Shown: piece by piece, positions 34,017 to 42,563 of the stretch
Numbering within the stretch: position 1 is the first letter of the stretch
Layout: each line of letters begins with the position of its first letter
Assembly (NCBI GenBank): GCA_035345935.1
Contig: DAORDK010000001.1
Coordinates: forward strand, 1-64,000
Reading direction: 5' to 3'
From: SSSZ01 sp035345935
Lineage (GTDB): Bacteria > Pseudomonadota > Gammaproteobacteria > Burkholderiales > Rhodocyclaceae
DNA length: 64,000 bases
Made by a program: the position numbers and the translations under genes
Notes under the pieces: model-generated
What the model was told of the DNA's origin: nothing
Databases searched by the model: none
The model's input: only the letters and a program-made list of their open reading frames with translations

Positions 34017-35279
34017 GTGCCGTTCGGTTTCTACATCATCATGGCCGCGCAGTTCTTTTCCGCGTTGGCCGACAATGCCCTGCTTATTGCCGCCATTGCG
34101 GCCTTGCGGGACATGCAAGCCCCGGCCGAATACGAACCCCTGCTCAAGACTTTCTTCACAGTTTCCTACGTTGTCCTCGCGGCATTCGTTGGAGCCTTTG
34201 CCGATTCGATGCCAAAGTGGCGCGTGATGTTCATCAGCAACACGATCAAGATCGTCGGGTGCGGCATGATGTTCTTTGCCGTTCATCCTCTGATCGCCTA
34301 TGCCGTCGTGGGCCTGGGGGCGGCAGCCTACTCTCCGGCCAAGTACGGAATTCTGACCGAGTACCTTCCGCCGCGCCTATTGGTCGTCGCCAACGGGTGG
34401 ATCGAAGGGCTCACGGTCAGCGCAATCATTCTCGGGGTGGTATTCGGCGGGACCCTGATCAGACCCGACATCGCCACGACCCTCCTGGCCTTTGACTTTC
34501 CGGTCATCGACACCGGCATCACCACCGCAGGAGAAATGGCCATCACCGTGGTCGGAGGCCTCTATGTCCTCGCCGCCATTTTCAATCTTTACGTCCCGGA
34601 AACCTCCGTCGATCACAAGCCCCTGAAGCACAATCCCTGGTACCTGATCCATGAATTCAATCACTGCTTGGTACTCCTCTGGCGAGATAAGTTGGGTCAG
34701 GTTTCCCTCGCAGTGACTACGCTCTTCTGGGGTGCGGGCGCCACCCTCCAGTTCATCGTCATCAAGTGGGCGGAGGCTGCCTTGGGGCTGGACCTCTCCA
34801 AGTCCTCCATGCTGCAGGGAGTCGTCGCGGTGGGAGTCGCCGTCGGCGCGGCACTCGCGGCCCGCTTCATCACCCTGCGACGCTCGGTCAAGGTGATCCC
34901 GCTCGGCATCGCCATGGGATTGATCGTCCTGGTGATGAATTTCGTTCGCGACCTGGAACTGGCGGTCCCCCTGCTCATCCTCGTCGGCGGTCTGTCCGGG
35001 TTCTTCGTGGTGCCAATGAATGCACTCCTGCAGCACCGCGGGCACATTCTGATGGGAGCCGGCCATTCGATCGCAGTCCAGAATTTCAACGAGAACCTCT
35101 CGATTCTCGCGATGACCGGGCTCTACTACGCCATGATCAAGGCGGACCTGTCGATCTACGCAGTCATCACCCTTTTTGGCCTCTTCGTTTCCGGAATGAT
35201 GTTCCTGGTCAAGCGGCTCCACGAGGCCAATCAGCGTCGCTATGACGACGTAGCCCATCTCGACGACTCGGGGCACTGA
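34017..35279 (+). CDS. lplT: Lysophospholipid transporter LplT (MFS)
   Basis: 420 residues, about twelve membrane helices. The N-terminus GFYIIMAAQFFSALADNALLIAAIAALRD and ADSMPKWRVMFISNTIKIVGC match LplT, the inner-membrane flippase that returns lyso-phosphatidylethanolamine for re-acylation. The start is a GTG at 34017; an internal ATG at 34041 would remove part of helix 1. The usual partner, acyltransferase Aas, is not adjacent. Confidence 0.9.
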   Translation: MPFGFYIIMAAQFFSALADNALLIAAIAALRDMQAPAEYEPLLKTFFTVSYVVLAAFVGAFADSMPKWRVMFISNTIKIVGCGMMFFAVHPLIAYAVVGLGAAAYSPAKYGILTEYLPPRLLVVANGWIEGLTVSAIILGVVFGGTLIRPDIATTLLAFDFPVIDTGITTAGEMAITVVGGLYVLAAIFNLYVPETSVDHKPLKHNPWYLIHEFNHCLVLLWRDKLGQVSLAVTTLFWGAGATLQFIVIKWAEAALGLDLSKSSMLQGVVAVGVAVGAALAARFITLRRSVKVIPLGIAMGLIVLVMNFVRDLELAVPLLILVGGLSGFFVVPMNALLQHRGHILMGAGHSIAVQNFNENLSILAMTGLYYAMIKADLSIYAVITLFGLFVSGMMFLVKRLHEANQRRYDDVAHLDDSGH

Positions 35280-35319
35280 CCGCCCAGAAAGCTCGCTGGC
35301 TTCAAGGCGCAAGAGACCC

Positions 35320-36039
35320 TCAGGGAATCTGCCGCTCCCGCCCGGGTTCCTCCGCCAGGATGCGCCGAGCAAAGAGCAAGTCCTCCCAGGCCTTGGCCTT
35401 GTCCGGAAGATTGCGCAGCAGATAGGCCGGATGGTAAGTCACCACGACGGGGATTCCCCGGTACTCATGGCGATGGCCGCGCAGTGCCGAAATGGCCCGA
35501 TCTCCCCCTAGCACGGTCGCGGCGGCCGGTCGGCCAAGGACGACGATGATGCGGGGGCGCAGCAACTCGATCTGCTTCTCCAGGAACGGGTGGCAGGCGG
35601 CCAGCTCATCGGAACCCGGCGTACGGTTTCCCGGGGGGCGGCACTTCACCGCATTGGCGATATAGACTTTCTCTCCCCGCCTGAGCTCAATGGCAGCCAG
35701 CATGGCGTCGAGCAGCTTTCCTGCTTGCCCGACGAAGGGCTCGCCCTTGACATCTTCTTCGGCCCCGGGCCCCTCGCCCACGAAAAGCCAATCCGGATTC
35801 CGGTCCCCAACCCCGAGAACTGCCTGAGTTCTCTGCTTGCACAGGACACAAGCCCGGCAATCGGCAACCTGCTTGGCGAGAACAAGCCATTGCGTTCCCA
35901 GATCGGGCGAACTCTCGACCGGCGAGGGCGTCGCCACGGCATCGCCCTGGGAAAGCTCCCCAACCGGCTCCTCGTTCCGCAGTCGCCAGCGTGGGGTGAT
36001 TCCCATCTCGGCAAGGAGCGAATCCCGGTTCGGCATCAT
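35320..36039 (-). CDS. Uracil-DNA glycosylase, family 4 (Fe-S type)
   Basis: 239 residues. The first 45 residues are a variable tail; the glycosylase domain has CRACVLCKQRTQAVLGVG, FVGEGPGAEEDVKGEPFVGQAG, NAVKCRPPGNRTPGSDE, ACHPFLEKQI and VTYHPAYLLR. Four cysteines (CRAC...C, KC, AC) match the 4Fe-4S ligands of family 4 enzymes. It excises uracil from DNA. Its ATG overlaps the rimI stop by 4 nt, making a tsaB-rimI-UDG operon. The same N-terminal extension is seen in the fused 'SPO1 polymerase-like' annotations of this family. Confidence 0.93.
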   Translation of the reverse strand: MMPNRDSLLAEMGITPRWRLRNEEPVGELSQGDAVATPSPVESSPDLGTQWLVLAKQVADCRACVLCKQRTQAVLGVGDRNPDWLFVGEGPGAEEDVKGEPFVGQAGKLLDAMLAAIELRRGEKVYIANAVKCRPPGNRTPGSDELAACHPFLEKQIELLRPRIIVVLGRPAAATVLGGDRAISALRGHRHEYRGIPVVVTYHPAYLLRNLPDKAKAWEDLLFARRILAEEPGRERQIP

Positions 36040-36503
36040 AGATCCCTTGCCATTACGATGGCATCTTCTCTGCCGGCCAGCGCGGGGTAGTACCCCCGAC
36101 GAAGGCCGATACGGGAAAAGCCGAAATCCTTGTAAAGCTTCATGGCTCGTTCATTCGAGGCCCTGACCTCCAGAAGAAAGCGCCGCGCACCCACGAGACG
36201 GGCATTATCCATAGCCGTCTGCAACAGCCTGGCCCCGACGCCGTGCCCCTGCTGGGAACGTCCTACGCCCAGGTTGAGAAGATGCGCTTCGTCGATCACG
36301 CTCATGACCACCGAGAAGCCGACCACGACGCCACCCAGGAGTGCGACCCAGACGCTATGACCGGCAGCGATGGAATCAGCAAAATGCCCCTTCGACCATG
36401 GAAAAGCCTGCAAACCCGCCTCCAGAGCAGTCACCGCATCCAATTGCGCTTCCGAAGCCGGCTCCAATTCCAGCCGCTGATGCCATTGAGCCGCGGCCGT
36501 CAA
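36036..36503 (-). CDS. rimI: Ribosomal protein S18-alanine N-acetyltransferase RimI
   Basis: 155 residues of GNAT fold. The acetyl-CoA loop is VGRSQQGHGVGARLLQ, preceded by EAHLLNLGV and followed by FLLEVRASNERAMKLYKDFGFSRIGLRRGYY, all typical of RimI. It acetylates the N-terminal alanine of S18 and perhaps other proteins. It overlaps tsaB by 4 nt, a conserved pairing across bacteria. Confidence 0.94.
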   Translation of the reverse strand: MTAAAQWHQRLELEPASEAQLDAVTALEAGLQAFPWSKGHFADSIAAGHSVWVALLGGVVVGFSVVMSVIDEAHLLNLGVGRSQQGHGVGARLLQTAMDNARLVGARRFLLEVRASNERAMKLYKDFGFSRIGLRRGYYPALAGREDAIVMARDL

Positions 36504-37186
36504 GCCCGGCCCCCGGCAGCCAACCGCTCGGCCACCGTTCGCGCCACCTTGTTCCTCACGTAGCGGGGTGCCGCTTCAGCCGGATCAATTCCGCCTTGGC
36601 GAGGGAATCGCTGCACAGCCAAAGCGGCCACGGCCTCGGCATCCGGAAAGAGGTTGGCATCAAGCGCGTAGCCGGCAGCAGATGCACGGCCAGCCAGCCC
36701 AGGATAGGCGATGAGGGCATTGCCTGCTGCCTGCCAAAAGCCTTCCGGAAGGTCCAGGACATCCGGAGATGCCACCCCCAGCGCGTCCACCAACTCAACG
36801 TCGCCTCCTATCCGCCGGAAGGCTCCCCAATACACTTCCTCCATGCGCGCATCGACGAGGGCCAGCACTGCGTCTCCCCCAGCCCGCCAAGCGAGGGCAT
36901 CGAGGCTGCCCACAGCCACCAAGGGAACTCCAGCGCCCACGGCAAGACCCTGAGCGGCACCGCAGGCGACCCGCAGACCCGTGAACGCACCGGGGCCACT
37001 GCCAAAGGCAATGGCATCGAGATCGGGCAGCACAGCGCCTGCCTCTTGCAGCAGTTCCTGCACCAAGGGCAGGAGGGTTTCGCTATGCGGCCGGCCGCTT
37101 GGGCAATTTCGCACCAAGACGCGACCGTCGAGCCAAAGTGCGCACGAACCCATCTCGGTCGAAGTTTCCAGGGCCAATAGTTTCAT
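36500..37186 (-). CDS. tsaB: tRNA threonylcarbamoyladenosine biosynthesis protein TsaB
   Basis: 228 residues. It opens MKLLALETSTEMGSCALWL and has LLPLVQELLQEAG, FGSGPGAFTGLRVACGAAQGLA and LVAVGSLDALAW. TsaB belongs to the ASKHA fold and forms the t6A-synthesis complex with TsaD and TsaE. An upstream GTG would add 44 residues with no similarity to the family, so the ATG is used. Confidence 0.94.
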   Translation of the reverse strand: MKLLALETSTEMGSCALWLDGRVLVRNCPSGRPHSETLLPLVQELLQEAGAVLPDLDAIAFGSGPGAFTGLRVACGAAQGLAVGAGVPLVAVGSLDALAWRAGGDAVLALVDARMEEVYWGAFRRIGGDVELVDALGVASPDVLDLPEGFWQAAGNALIAYPGLAGRASAAGYALDANLFPDAEAVAALAVQRFPRQGGIDPAEAAPRYVRNKVARTVAERLAAGGRA

Positions 37187-37220
37187 CGGCCGCCATTGTA
37201 CCGGACGCCCCTCCAGCACC

Positions 37221-38075
37221 CTATTCGGGCAATCCGAGGAGGAAAACGAGGGAATCGAGGAGCGGCCCGGGTTTCGAAATCGCCCCGAACCAGCGATCGT
37301 AAATCTCGAACAATTCACCGGTACGATAGATGCGAGCCAGCTCGGTATCGACCGCCAGGCGGAAATCGGGATCGTCGCGCCGCATCATCAGCGCATAGGG
37401 CTCGTATGAGAACATCTCGCTCCCCACTTGCCAGGAATCCTGCTTGCCGGCCGCAAGCACCAGTCCCGCCAAGAGCCCACGATCGGAAGCGTAGGCATCA
37501 ATCTTGCCCTCGTTCAGCAGCTTCAGACCGTCGGCGTGATCCTTGACCAGGACAAGTTCGGTGGCAAATAGACCTCTTTCCATCGCCGATTTGAGCGTAC
37601 GCTGGGTAGTCGTCTCTGCGGCAACCCCGGTACGGCGCCCCTTAAGGTCCGCCAGCGAAGCAATCCCAGACGCCTTGCCCGCGATATAGCTACCCCCGTC
37701 GGCAAAAGTCAGCAAACTGAAATCGACCTCCTTGCGGCGGCTCAGAGTCGCCGTCGTCGATCCGCACTCCAGATCGATGACGCCTTTCTTGAGCAGCTTG
37801 ACCCGGGTTCCCGGCTCCACGCGTACCCATTTGATCTCCAGCTTAGCTAGCTTCAGGCGGTCCTGGATCGCCCGCGCCACCTTGGTGCACAGCTCGACGG
37901 AGTAGCCTATCGGTTGCCCGCCCTCTCCCACGTAGGAAAAGGGGACCGACGCCTCGCGATAGCCCATGGAAATAGATTTGCGGGCCTTGATCCGCTGCAG
38001 GGTATCTGCCGAAGCTGCGGGAACGGCAAGCGCGATCGCGGCCGCGGCGGCCGCCAGGAAGCGTAGTCTGAACAT
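37221..38075 (-). CDS. Periplasmic amino acid-binding protein (SBP family 3, GltI-like)
   Basis: 284 residues with a signal peptide (MFRLRFLAAAAAAIALAVPAASA) followed by a type II binding-protein fold: ISMGYREASVPFSYVGE, GQPIGYSVELCTKVARAI, GVIDLECGSTTATLSRRKEVDFS, TGVAAETTTQRTL and FEIYDRWFG. Arg, Asp and Thr residues in the ligand-contact motifs match glutamate/aspartate binders, so GltI-like ligand choice is inferred. No permease or ATPase genes are next to it; it may be an orphan or work with a transporter elsewhere. Confidence 0.88.
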   Translation of the reverse strand: MFRLRFLAAAAAAIALAVPAASADTLQRIKARKSISMGYREASVPFSYVGEGGQPIGYSVELCTKVARAIQDRLKLAKLEIKWVRVEPGTRVKLLKKGVIDLECGSTTATLSRRKEVDFSLLTFADGGSYIAGKASGIASLADLKGRRTGVAAETTTQRTLKSAMERGLFATELVLVKDHADGLKLLNEGKIDAYASDRGLLAGLVLAAGKQDSWQVGSEMFSYEPYALMMRRDDPDFRLAVDTELARIYRTGELFEIYDRWFGAISKPGPLLDSLVFLLGLPE

Positions 38076-38178
38076 CTTATCCCCCGAGGAATTGGCGAAC
38101 TGCTACGGTGCCACAAGGTCTCGACCAGAGCAATCCCGCTGTCCTACCCCGCCCCGAGGCCCTCCCATCAGCCGACGA

Positions 38179-38547
38179 TCAGTACCAGCCGCCACGCCTT
38201 CCGCGCCCGCGCTGATCCCTCATTTCCTCCCGCAAACGATACCGCTCTTCCTGGGAGATGGGGGTCGCCGGGCGAGGCTGGCGGGCGGATTCGATATTTT
38301 CCGGTGGGTTCCGTCGCCATTCCTCGCGCATCTGCTCACGCATCTGCTCACGCTGCTCCCGCGGCAGCCGGGCCAACTCGATAAGCTCCCTCGGTAGCAA
38401 ACGACTTGGCCGCTCTCGCAGTTCCTGGATGAGTACATTGAGTTGCACCGCGCGGGTATCGTCGGGAATGTCTGCGCGCGCGCCTACGGCTCCGGCAGCC
38501 ATTAGCGCGACCAGCATCCATTTCGCTCGCTTCGCTTTTCCGATCAT
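38179..38547 (-). CDS. Small secreted Arg/Glu-rich protein of unknown function
   Basis: 122 residues with a signal peptide (MIGKAKRAKWMLVALMAAGAVGARA, before DIPDDTRA). The mature part is strongly charged, dominated by Arg and Glu (LPREQREQMREQMREEWRR), likely helical, and ends GRGRRGGWY. Such a composition resembles small periplasmic metal- or stress-related helical proteins, but no family is recognised. It is divergent from ompR, so its expression may share that regulatory region. A longer start at 38586 lacks a signal sequence at the N-terminus and is not preferred. Confidence 0.6.
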   Translation of the reverse strand: MIGKAKRAKWMLVALMAAGAVGARADIPDDTRAVQLNVLIQELRERPSRLLPRELIELARLPREQREQMREQMREEWRRNPPENIESARQPRPATPISQEERYRLREEMRDQRGRGRRGGWY

Positions 38548-38733
38548 TCTCGACTCCTTGGCCAATTCCTCCGGCCTCAGGCGCATTGTCTCCCACCGCG
38601 CCCCGCACTATGTCCGAAAGCAGGACGCGAAGTGTAACGACCTGTTGCAGGGACCGGGCTGGCGAAAAGCTTGTTACCATTGACTGGCAGTCTCCCAGTC
38701 GTTCTTTCCGTCGCCGCCATTATTCTAGTTGCC

Positions 38734-39459
38734 ATGACCGAACGCCAATATCGCATTCTCGTCGTCGATGACGACATCCGCCTGCGGGATCTGCTCTCCC
38801 GCTATCTCGGCGAACAAGGATTCGAAGTACGGGCTGTCGCGGACGCGCCTCAGATGGACCGCGCCCGCACGCGGGAACACTTCGATTTGATCGTCCTCGA
38901 CCTCATGCTCCCCGGCGAAGACGGCTTGACCATCTGCCGCCGGCTTCGGGGCACCGGCGACGGGACTCCCATCGTCATGCTGACCGCCAAGGGCGAGGAC
39001 ATCGACCGCATCGTGGGTCTGGAGATGGGCGCCGACGATTACCTGCCTAAGCCGTTCAATCCTCGAGAACTGTTGGCGCGTATCCACGCCGTCCTCCGCC
39101 GGCAGGGCAGTACACCGCCCGGAGCGCCAGAGGTCGAGGCAGAAACCATCGCTTTCGGTCAGGTGGAAGTGGATATGGCCGCCCGTACCCTGAAGCGTGG
39201 CGAAGAGACCCTCGCGCTGACCACCGGCGAATTTGCCGTCCTTAAGGTGCTCCTCCAGCATCCCCGGGAGCCTCTCTCGCGGGATAAGTTGATGACCCTG
39301 GCCCGGGGGCGCGAACAAGGCCCCTTCGATCGGGCCATCGACGTCCAGATTTCCCGCCTGCGCAAGCTGGTCGAACTCGATCCTGCCCAGCCCCGTTACA
39401 TTCAAACCGTCTGGGGATTCGGTTACGTCTTCGTCCCGGATGGCAAACACAGGGACTGA
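38734..39459 (+). CDS. ompR: Two-component response regulator OmpR
   Basis: 241 residues. Receiver: YRILVVDDDIRLRDLLSRYL, LIVLDLMLPGEDGL (Asp56), VMLTAKGED and DDYLPKPFNPRELLARI. The C-terminal winged helix has LTTGEFAVLKVLL, REPLSRDKLM and RAIDVQISRLRKLVE...YIQTVWGFGYVF. Spacing and the RYLGEQGF segment match OmpR orthologues. It is followed 18 bp later by its kinase envZ. Control of porin or osmotic-stress genes is inferred from the family. Confidence 0.94.
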   Translation: MTERQYRILVVDDDIRLRDLLSRYLGEQGFEVRAVADAPQMDRARTREHFDLIVLDLMLPGEDGLTICRRLRGTGDGTPIVMLTAKGEDIDRIVGLEMGADDYLPKPFNPRELLARIHAVLRRQGSTPPGAPEVEAETIAFGQVEVDMAARTLKRGEETLALTTGEFAVLKVLLQHPREPLSRDKLMTLARGREQGPFDRAIDVQISRLRKLVELDPAQPRYIQTVWGFGYVFVPDGKHRD

Positions 39460-39477
39460 AGTCCCCGCCCCCGCGCG

Positions 39478-40797
39478 ATGAAGCTTCCCGGATCGCTGCT
39501 CGCGCGCACGTTCTTTCTGATCGCCGCCCTCGTCCTACTGACCACGGCATCGTGGCTCGTACTCTTCGAACGGGCCGAAGCCGAACCCAGGGCAAGGGAG
39601 ACCGCACAACTCGCCTCGAGCACCGTCAACCTGATCCGGGCTGCCCTGCTCGCGTCTGCTCCCGAGCGGCGCCCGGACCTCTTCGTCGAACTGATGACCC
39701 GAGAGGGAATTCGCCTGCTGCCCGCCGAACCGGGTGACCAACTGGAGCCGCTCCCCAATGACCGCTTCATCGCCTTGGTCAGGGAACGCATCGAAGCCTT
39801 GCTGGGCAGCCACACCCGGCTATCCCTGGCAGTCAACGAAGTACCGGGTTTCTGGGTCAGTTTCCGGCTGGAAGACGAGGACGAAGACGAGTACTGGCTC
39901 ATCCTTCCCCAAGAGCGGGCACTCCGGACCTTCGGCTGGCACTGGCTGGCCTGGGGACTGGTCGCCCTGGCACTGGCGCTGGGGGTTGCCTGGTACATGG
40001 CCTCCCGCATCACCAAACCGTTGAAGGCGCTTGGAACAGCAGCTTCCGCCGTGGGGCGCGGCCTGACTCCGGAGGTCCTCCCGGAAAGCGGAGCCGACGA
40101 GTTGCGCCATCTCGCCGCAGCCTTCAATCGCATGGCTGCCGACCTGGCCCGCCACGACCGTGACCGGGCCGAGGTCCTCGCCGGAATCTCCCACGATCTG
40201 CGCACCCCGCTCACCCGCCTGCGCCTGGAAGCCGAATTGAGCATCGCCTCGGAGACGGCAAGAGATGCCGTTTCCGCCGACATCGACCAGATGGAGGCCG
40301 TCATCGCCCAGTTCATGGACTATGCCCGCGGCGATGGCGGCGAGGTTCCGATTCCCTTGCATCTGGATGCCCTCTTGGCGGACGTGATCGGCAGGCAGCG
40401 GGCGCTAGGCCGGGAACTGGGTGGCAAGATCGAGAATCTGCCTCCCTGCGTCGGCCGGCCACGGGCACTGAGCCGGGCCGTGACCAACCTCATCGACAAT
40501 GCATACAAGTACGGAGCTGCGCCGGTGGACGTCTATGCCCGCCGGGAAGGCAGGCGATTGGTCGTCGAGGTCGCCGACCGGGGCGAAGGCATCCCACCGG
40601 ACGAGGCGGAGGGGCTCAAACGCCCCTTCGCACGCCGCGATAGCGCCCGCAGCAATGCCACCGGCACCGGGCTCGGACTCGCCATCGTGGAGCGCACGGT
40701 ACGGCTGCACGGCGGCAGTCTTGAGCTGCTTCCCCGCGAAGGCGGCGGACTGCTGGCCCGAATCAGCCTGGATTTGGCAGAGGCCAGCGGCCAATGA
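39478..40797 (+). CDS. envZ: Sensor histidine kinase EnvZ
   Basis: 439 residues. A membrane helix (about 8-28), a periplasmic region (about 30-150), a second helix (WLAWGLVALALALGVAW), HAMP, a HisKA with GISHDLRTPLTRLRLEAEL (His239) and HATPase_c with NLIDNAYKYG, DRGEGIP and GTGLGLAIVERT. Domain order and the SHDLRTPLTR box match EnvZ. Its final 35 bp overlap the end of the convergent thpR gene. Confidence 0.94.
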   Translation: MKLPGSLLARTFFLIAALVLLTTASWLVLFERAEAEPRARETAQLASSTVNLIRAALLASAPERRPDLFVELMTREGIRLLPAEPGDQLEPLPNDRFIALVRERIEALLGSHTRLSLAVNEVPGFWVSFRLEDEDEDEYWLILPQERALRTFGWHWLAWGLVALALALGVAWYMASRITKPLKALGTAASAVGRGLTPEVLPESGADELRHLAAAFNRMAADLARHDRDRAEVLAGISHDLRTPLTRLRLEAELSIASETARDAVSADIDQMEAVIAQFMDYARGDGGEVPIPLHLDALLADVIGRQRALGRELGGKIENLPPCVGRPRALSRAVTNLIDNAYKYGAAPVDVYARREGRRLVVEVADRGEGIPPDEAEGLKRPFARRDSARSNATGTGLGLAIVERTVRLHGGSLELLPREGGGLLARISLDLAEASGQ

Positions 40798-41326
40798 TTT
40801 CGTAACCCGCTCCGCGGGACGACAACTTCGAACGGACCAATACGAATTCCCGACAGTCCCAACGGATGGGCACCATCTCCGGAAGCTTGGCGGGCGGCTC
40901 CGGCGTCCTGCGCGCCAAGGTGACGTGAGGTACAAAACGGCGGCCGGCGTCGGAGAGCGAGAAACCGGCGGCGGCCAGTCCTTTGCGCAAATGATCGACC
41001 AGTTCCAGGAGCGCGGGAGGCGCTGCTCCTCCCGCCCACAGGATGCGATTGTGCCGCCAGTAGCCGAGGTGAGCGACGGTCCAAGTAAAACCCTTGCTAT
41101 CCGCCGCTCCGGCAATCCGGTCAAGCTCCGCGAGTCGGTCACCGTCCACCTCGCCGAGAAAGGCGAGGGTCAGATGGAGGGTTTCCGGACGGCTGACGCG
41201 CCCCCCCTGGACCCGGGACACCGCTTCGCCCAGGGCGTAGACGACGGAGGCGTCGGGCCACAATGCAAAAAACAGGCGCTGGCCGGCCTCCGGTACCGAC
41301 TTAGGAGGCATGCCATCACCCGGCAT
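40763..41326 (-). CDS. thpR: RNA 2',3'-cyclic phosphodiesterase
   Basis: 187 residues of the 2H phosphoesterase (LigT) superfamily. QRLFFALWPD opens the fold; the two catalytic motifs are LHLTLAFLGEV and HVTLARRT. Members open 2',3'-cyclic phosphates on RNA ends in vitro. The start at 41326 has a GGTGGAG ribosome site and overlaps the ispF end by 11 nt; an ATG at 41311 is an alternative. It ends inside the convergent envZ gene. Confidence 0.9.
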   Translation of the reverse strand: MPGDGMPPKSVPEAGQRLFFALWPDASVVYALGEAVSRVQGGRVSRPETLHLTLAFLGEVDGDRLAELDRIAGAADSKGFTWTVAHLGYWRHNRILWAGGAAPPALLELVDHLRKGLAAAGFSLSDAGRRFVPHVTLARRTPEPPAKLPEMVPIRWDCREFVLVRSKLSSRGAGYEIIGRWPLPNPG

Positions 41327-41798
41327 GCTCCACCAGCACGACGGCCTGGGCCTCGATGGCTTCGCCGCGGCCCAAGTAGCCGAGGGTTTCGTTGGTCTTG
41401 GCTTTCACATTGACCGCCTCGGGCGTTAGCCCCAGGTCCGCCGCGATCGTGGCGACCATGGCCGGGACGTAGGCCGCCAGTTTGGGCGCCTGGGCGATGA
41501 CGGTGGCGTCTGCATTGACGGGCTGCCAGCCGGACGCCCGAACCCGCCGCACCGCTTCACGCAGCAATTCCCGACTGTCCACCCCGGCGAAGCGCGGGTC
41601 GGTGTCCGGGAAGTGGCGGCCGATGTCGCCCAACCCGGCGGCCCCCAGCAGCGCATCGGTCAGGGCATGCAAAAGGGCGTCCGCATCGGAATGGCCCAGC
41701 AGTCCCTTGCCGTGGGGAATTTCGACCCCGCCGAGGATCAGCTTGCGACCCTCCGCCAGACGATGGACGTCGTAACCCTGCCCGATTCTGATTTTCAT
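41316..41798 (-). CDS. ispF: 2-C-methyl-D-erythritol 2,4-cyclodiphosphate synthase
   Basis: 160 residues with RIGQGYDVHRLAEGR, GLLGHSDADALLHALTDALLGAAGLGDIGRHFPDTD and KTNETLGYLGRGE, the metal- and substrate-binding blocks of IspF in the MEP isoprenoid pathway. Its start overlaps the ispD stop by 4 nt, so the two steps are translationally coupled. Confidence 0.97.
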   Translation of the reverse strand: MKIRIGQGYDVHRLAEGRKLILGGVEIPHGKGLLGHSDADALLHALTDALLGAAGLGDIGRHFPDTDPRFAGVDSRELLREAVRRVRASGWQPVNADATVIAQAPKLAAYVPAMVATIAADLGLTPEAVNVKAKTNETLGYLGRGEAIEAQAVVLVEHAG

Positions 41799-42481
41799 CG
41801 CCTTCCCCGCAAGATACCCTCGGCGATGGCGAGATCCGCCGGGTAAGTGACTTTGAGATTGCTGCCTTCTCCGCGAACCAGCTTGGGCCGATGTCCTAGT
41901 GCCTCGATCGCCCCAGCCTCGTCGGTCACTTCACCAGAGGCGGCCAAGGCCTGCTTCAACAGCCCAAAACGGAACATCTGTGGCGTTTGTGCCTGCCAAA
42001 GGCCATCCCGGGGTTCGGTGGCCGCCGCCCGCCCCTCGGCGTCAGCCCGCTTCAGAGTATCGGCGACTGGAACAGCCAGCAAACCGCCCACCGGATCGTC
42101 GGCCAATTGCTCGACCAATTCTTCGACGAGGGCGGGGGTCAAGCAAGGGCGTGCAGCGTCATGCACCAGGATCCAGTCGTCCGATGCCGCCGCGAATGCT
42201 GCCGCCCGCAGTCCGTTGGCGACACTCTCGGCCCGGCTTACACCGCCACAGCGCAAGGTCTCCAGCTTGGGACCGAGGTCAGACCAGTCGCGGTGGCCCC
42301 AGATTTCGTCGTCCGGTGCCAAAACCACCCAGACCCGCTCGATCGCCGGGCAAGCGCAGAGTGCCGCCAGGGTGTGGTGGATGAGCGGAAGACCGAGGAG
42401 GGGCAAGTATTGCTTGGGCGTTGGGGCGCCGAAACGGGAACCGCTGCCGGCGGCGGGGACGATTGCGAAATGACGGGCCAT
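41795..42481 (-). CDS. ispD: 2-C-methyl-D-erythritol 4-phosphate cytidylyltransferase
   Basis: 228 residues. The CTP-binding loop is AIVPAAGSGSRFGAPTPKQYLPLLG; further blocks are LRCGGVSRAESVANGL, WILVHDAARPCLTPALVEEL and LWQAQTPQMFRFGLL. It transfers CMP to MEP, two steps before IspF. The ispD-ispF-thpR unit is divergent from the AmmeMemoRadiSam cluster. Confidence 0.97.
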   Translation of the reverse strand: MARHFAIVPAAGSGSRFGAPTPKQYLPLLGLPLIHHTLAALCACPAIERVWVVLAPDDEIWGHRDWSDLGPKLETLRCGGVSRAESVANGLRAAAFAAASDDWILVHDAARPCLTPALVEELVEQLADDPVGGLLAVPVADTLKRADAEGRAAATEPRDGLWQAQTPQMFRFGLLKQALAASGEVTDEAGAIEALGHRPKLVRGEGSNLKVTYPADLAIAEGILRGRR

Positions 42482-42509
42482 GGCGTAATTTTAAAGGGAG
42501 AGGCCGCAA

Positions 42510-42522
42510 AATTCCGGGAATT
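42510..42522. promoter_or_regulatory. Palindrome between ispD and the AmmeMemoRadiSam genes
   Basis: AATTCC and GGAATT are perfect inverted repeats around a single G in the 82-bp divergent region. An outer GGCC pair flanks it at 42502-42505 and 42526-42529. It could be an operator for the downstream cluster. No factor is suggested by the sequence alone. Confidence 0.3.
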
Positions 42523-42563
42523 CGTGGCCTATCCAGTCGCTTTCACGCCCCCGGGGAGATTCT

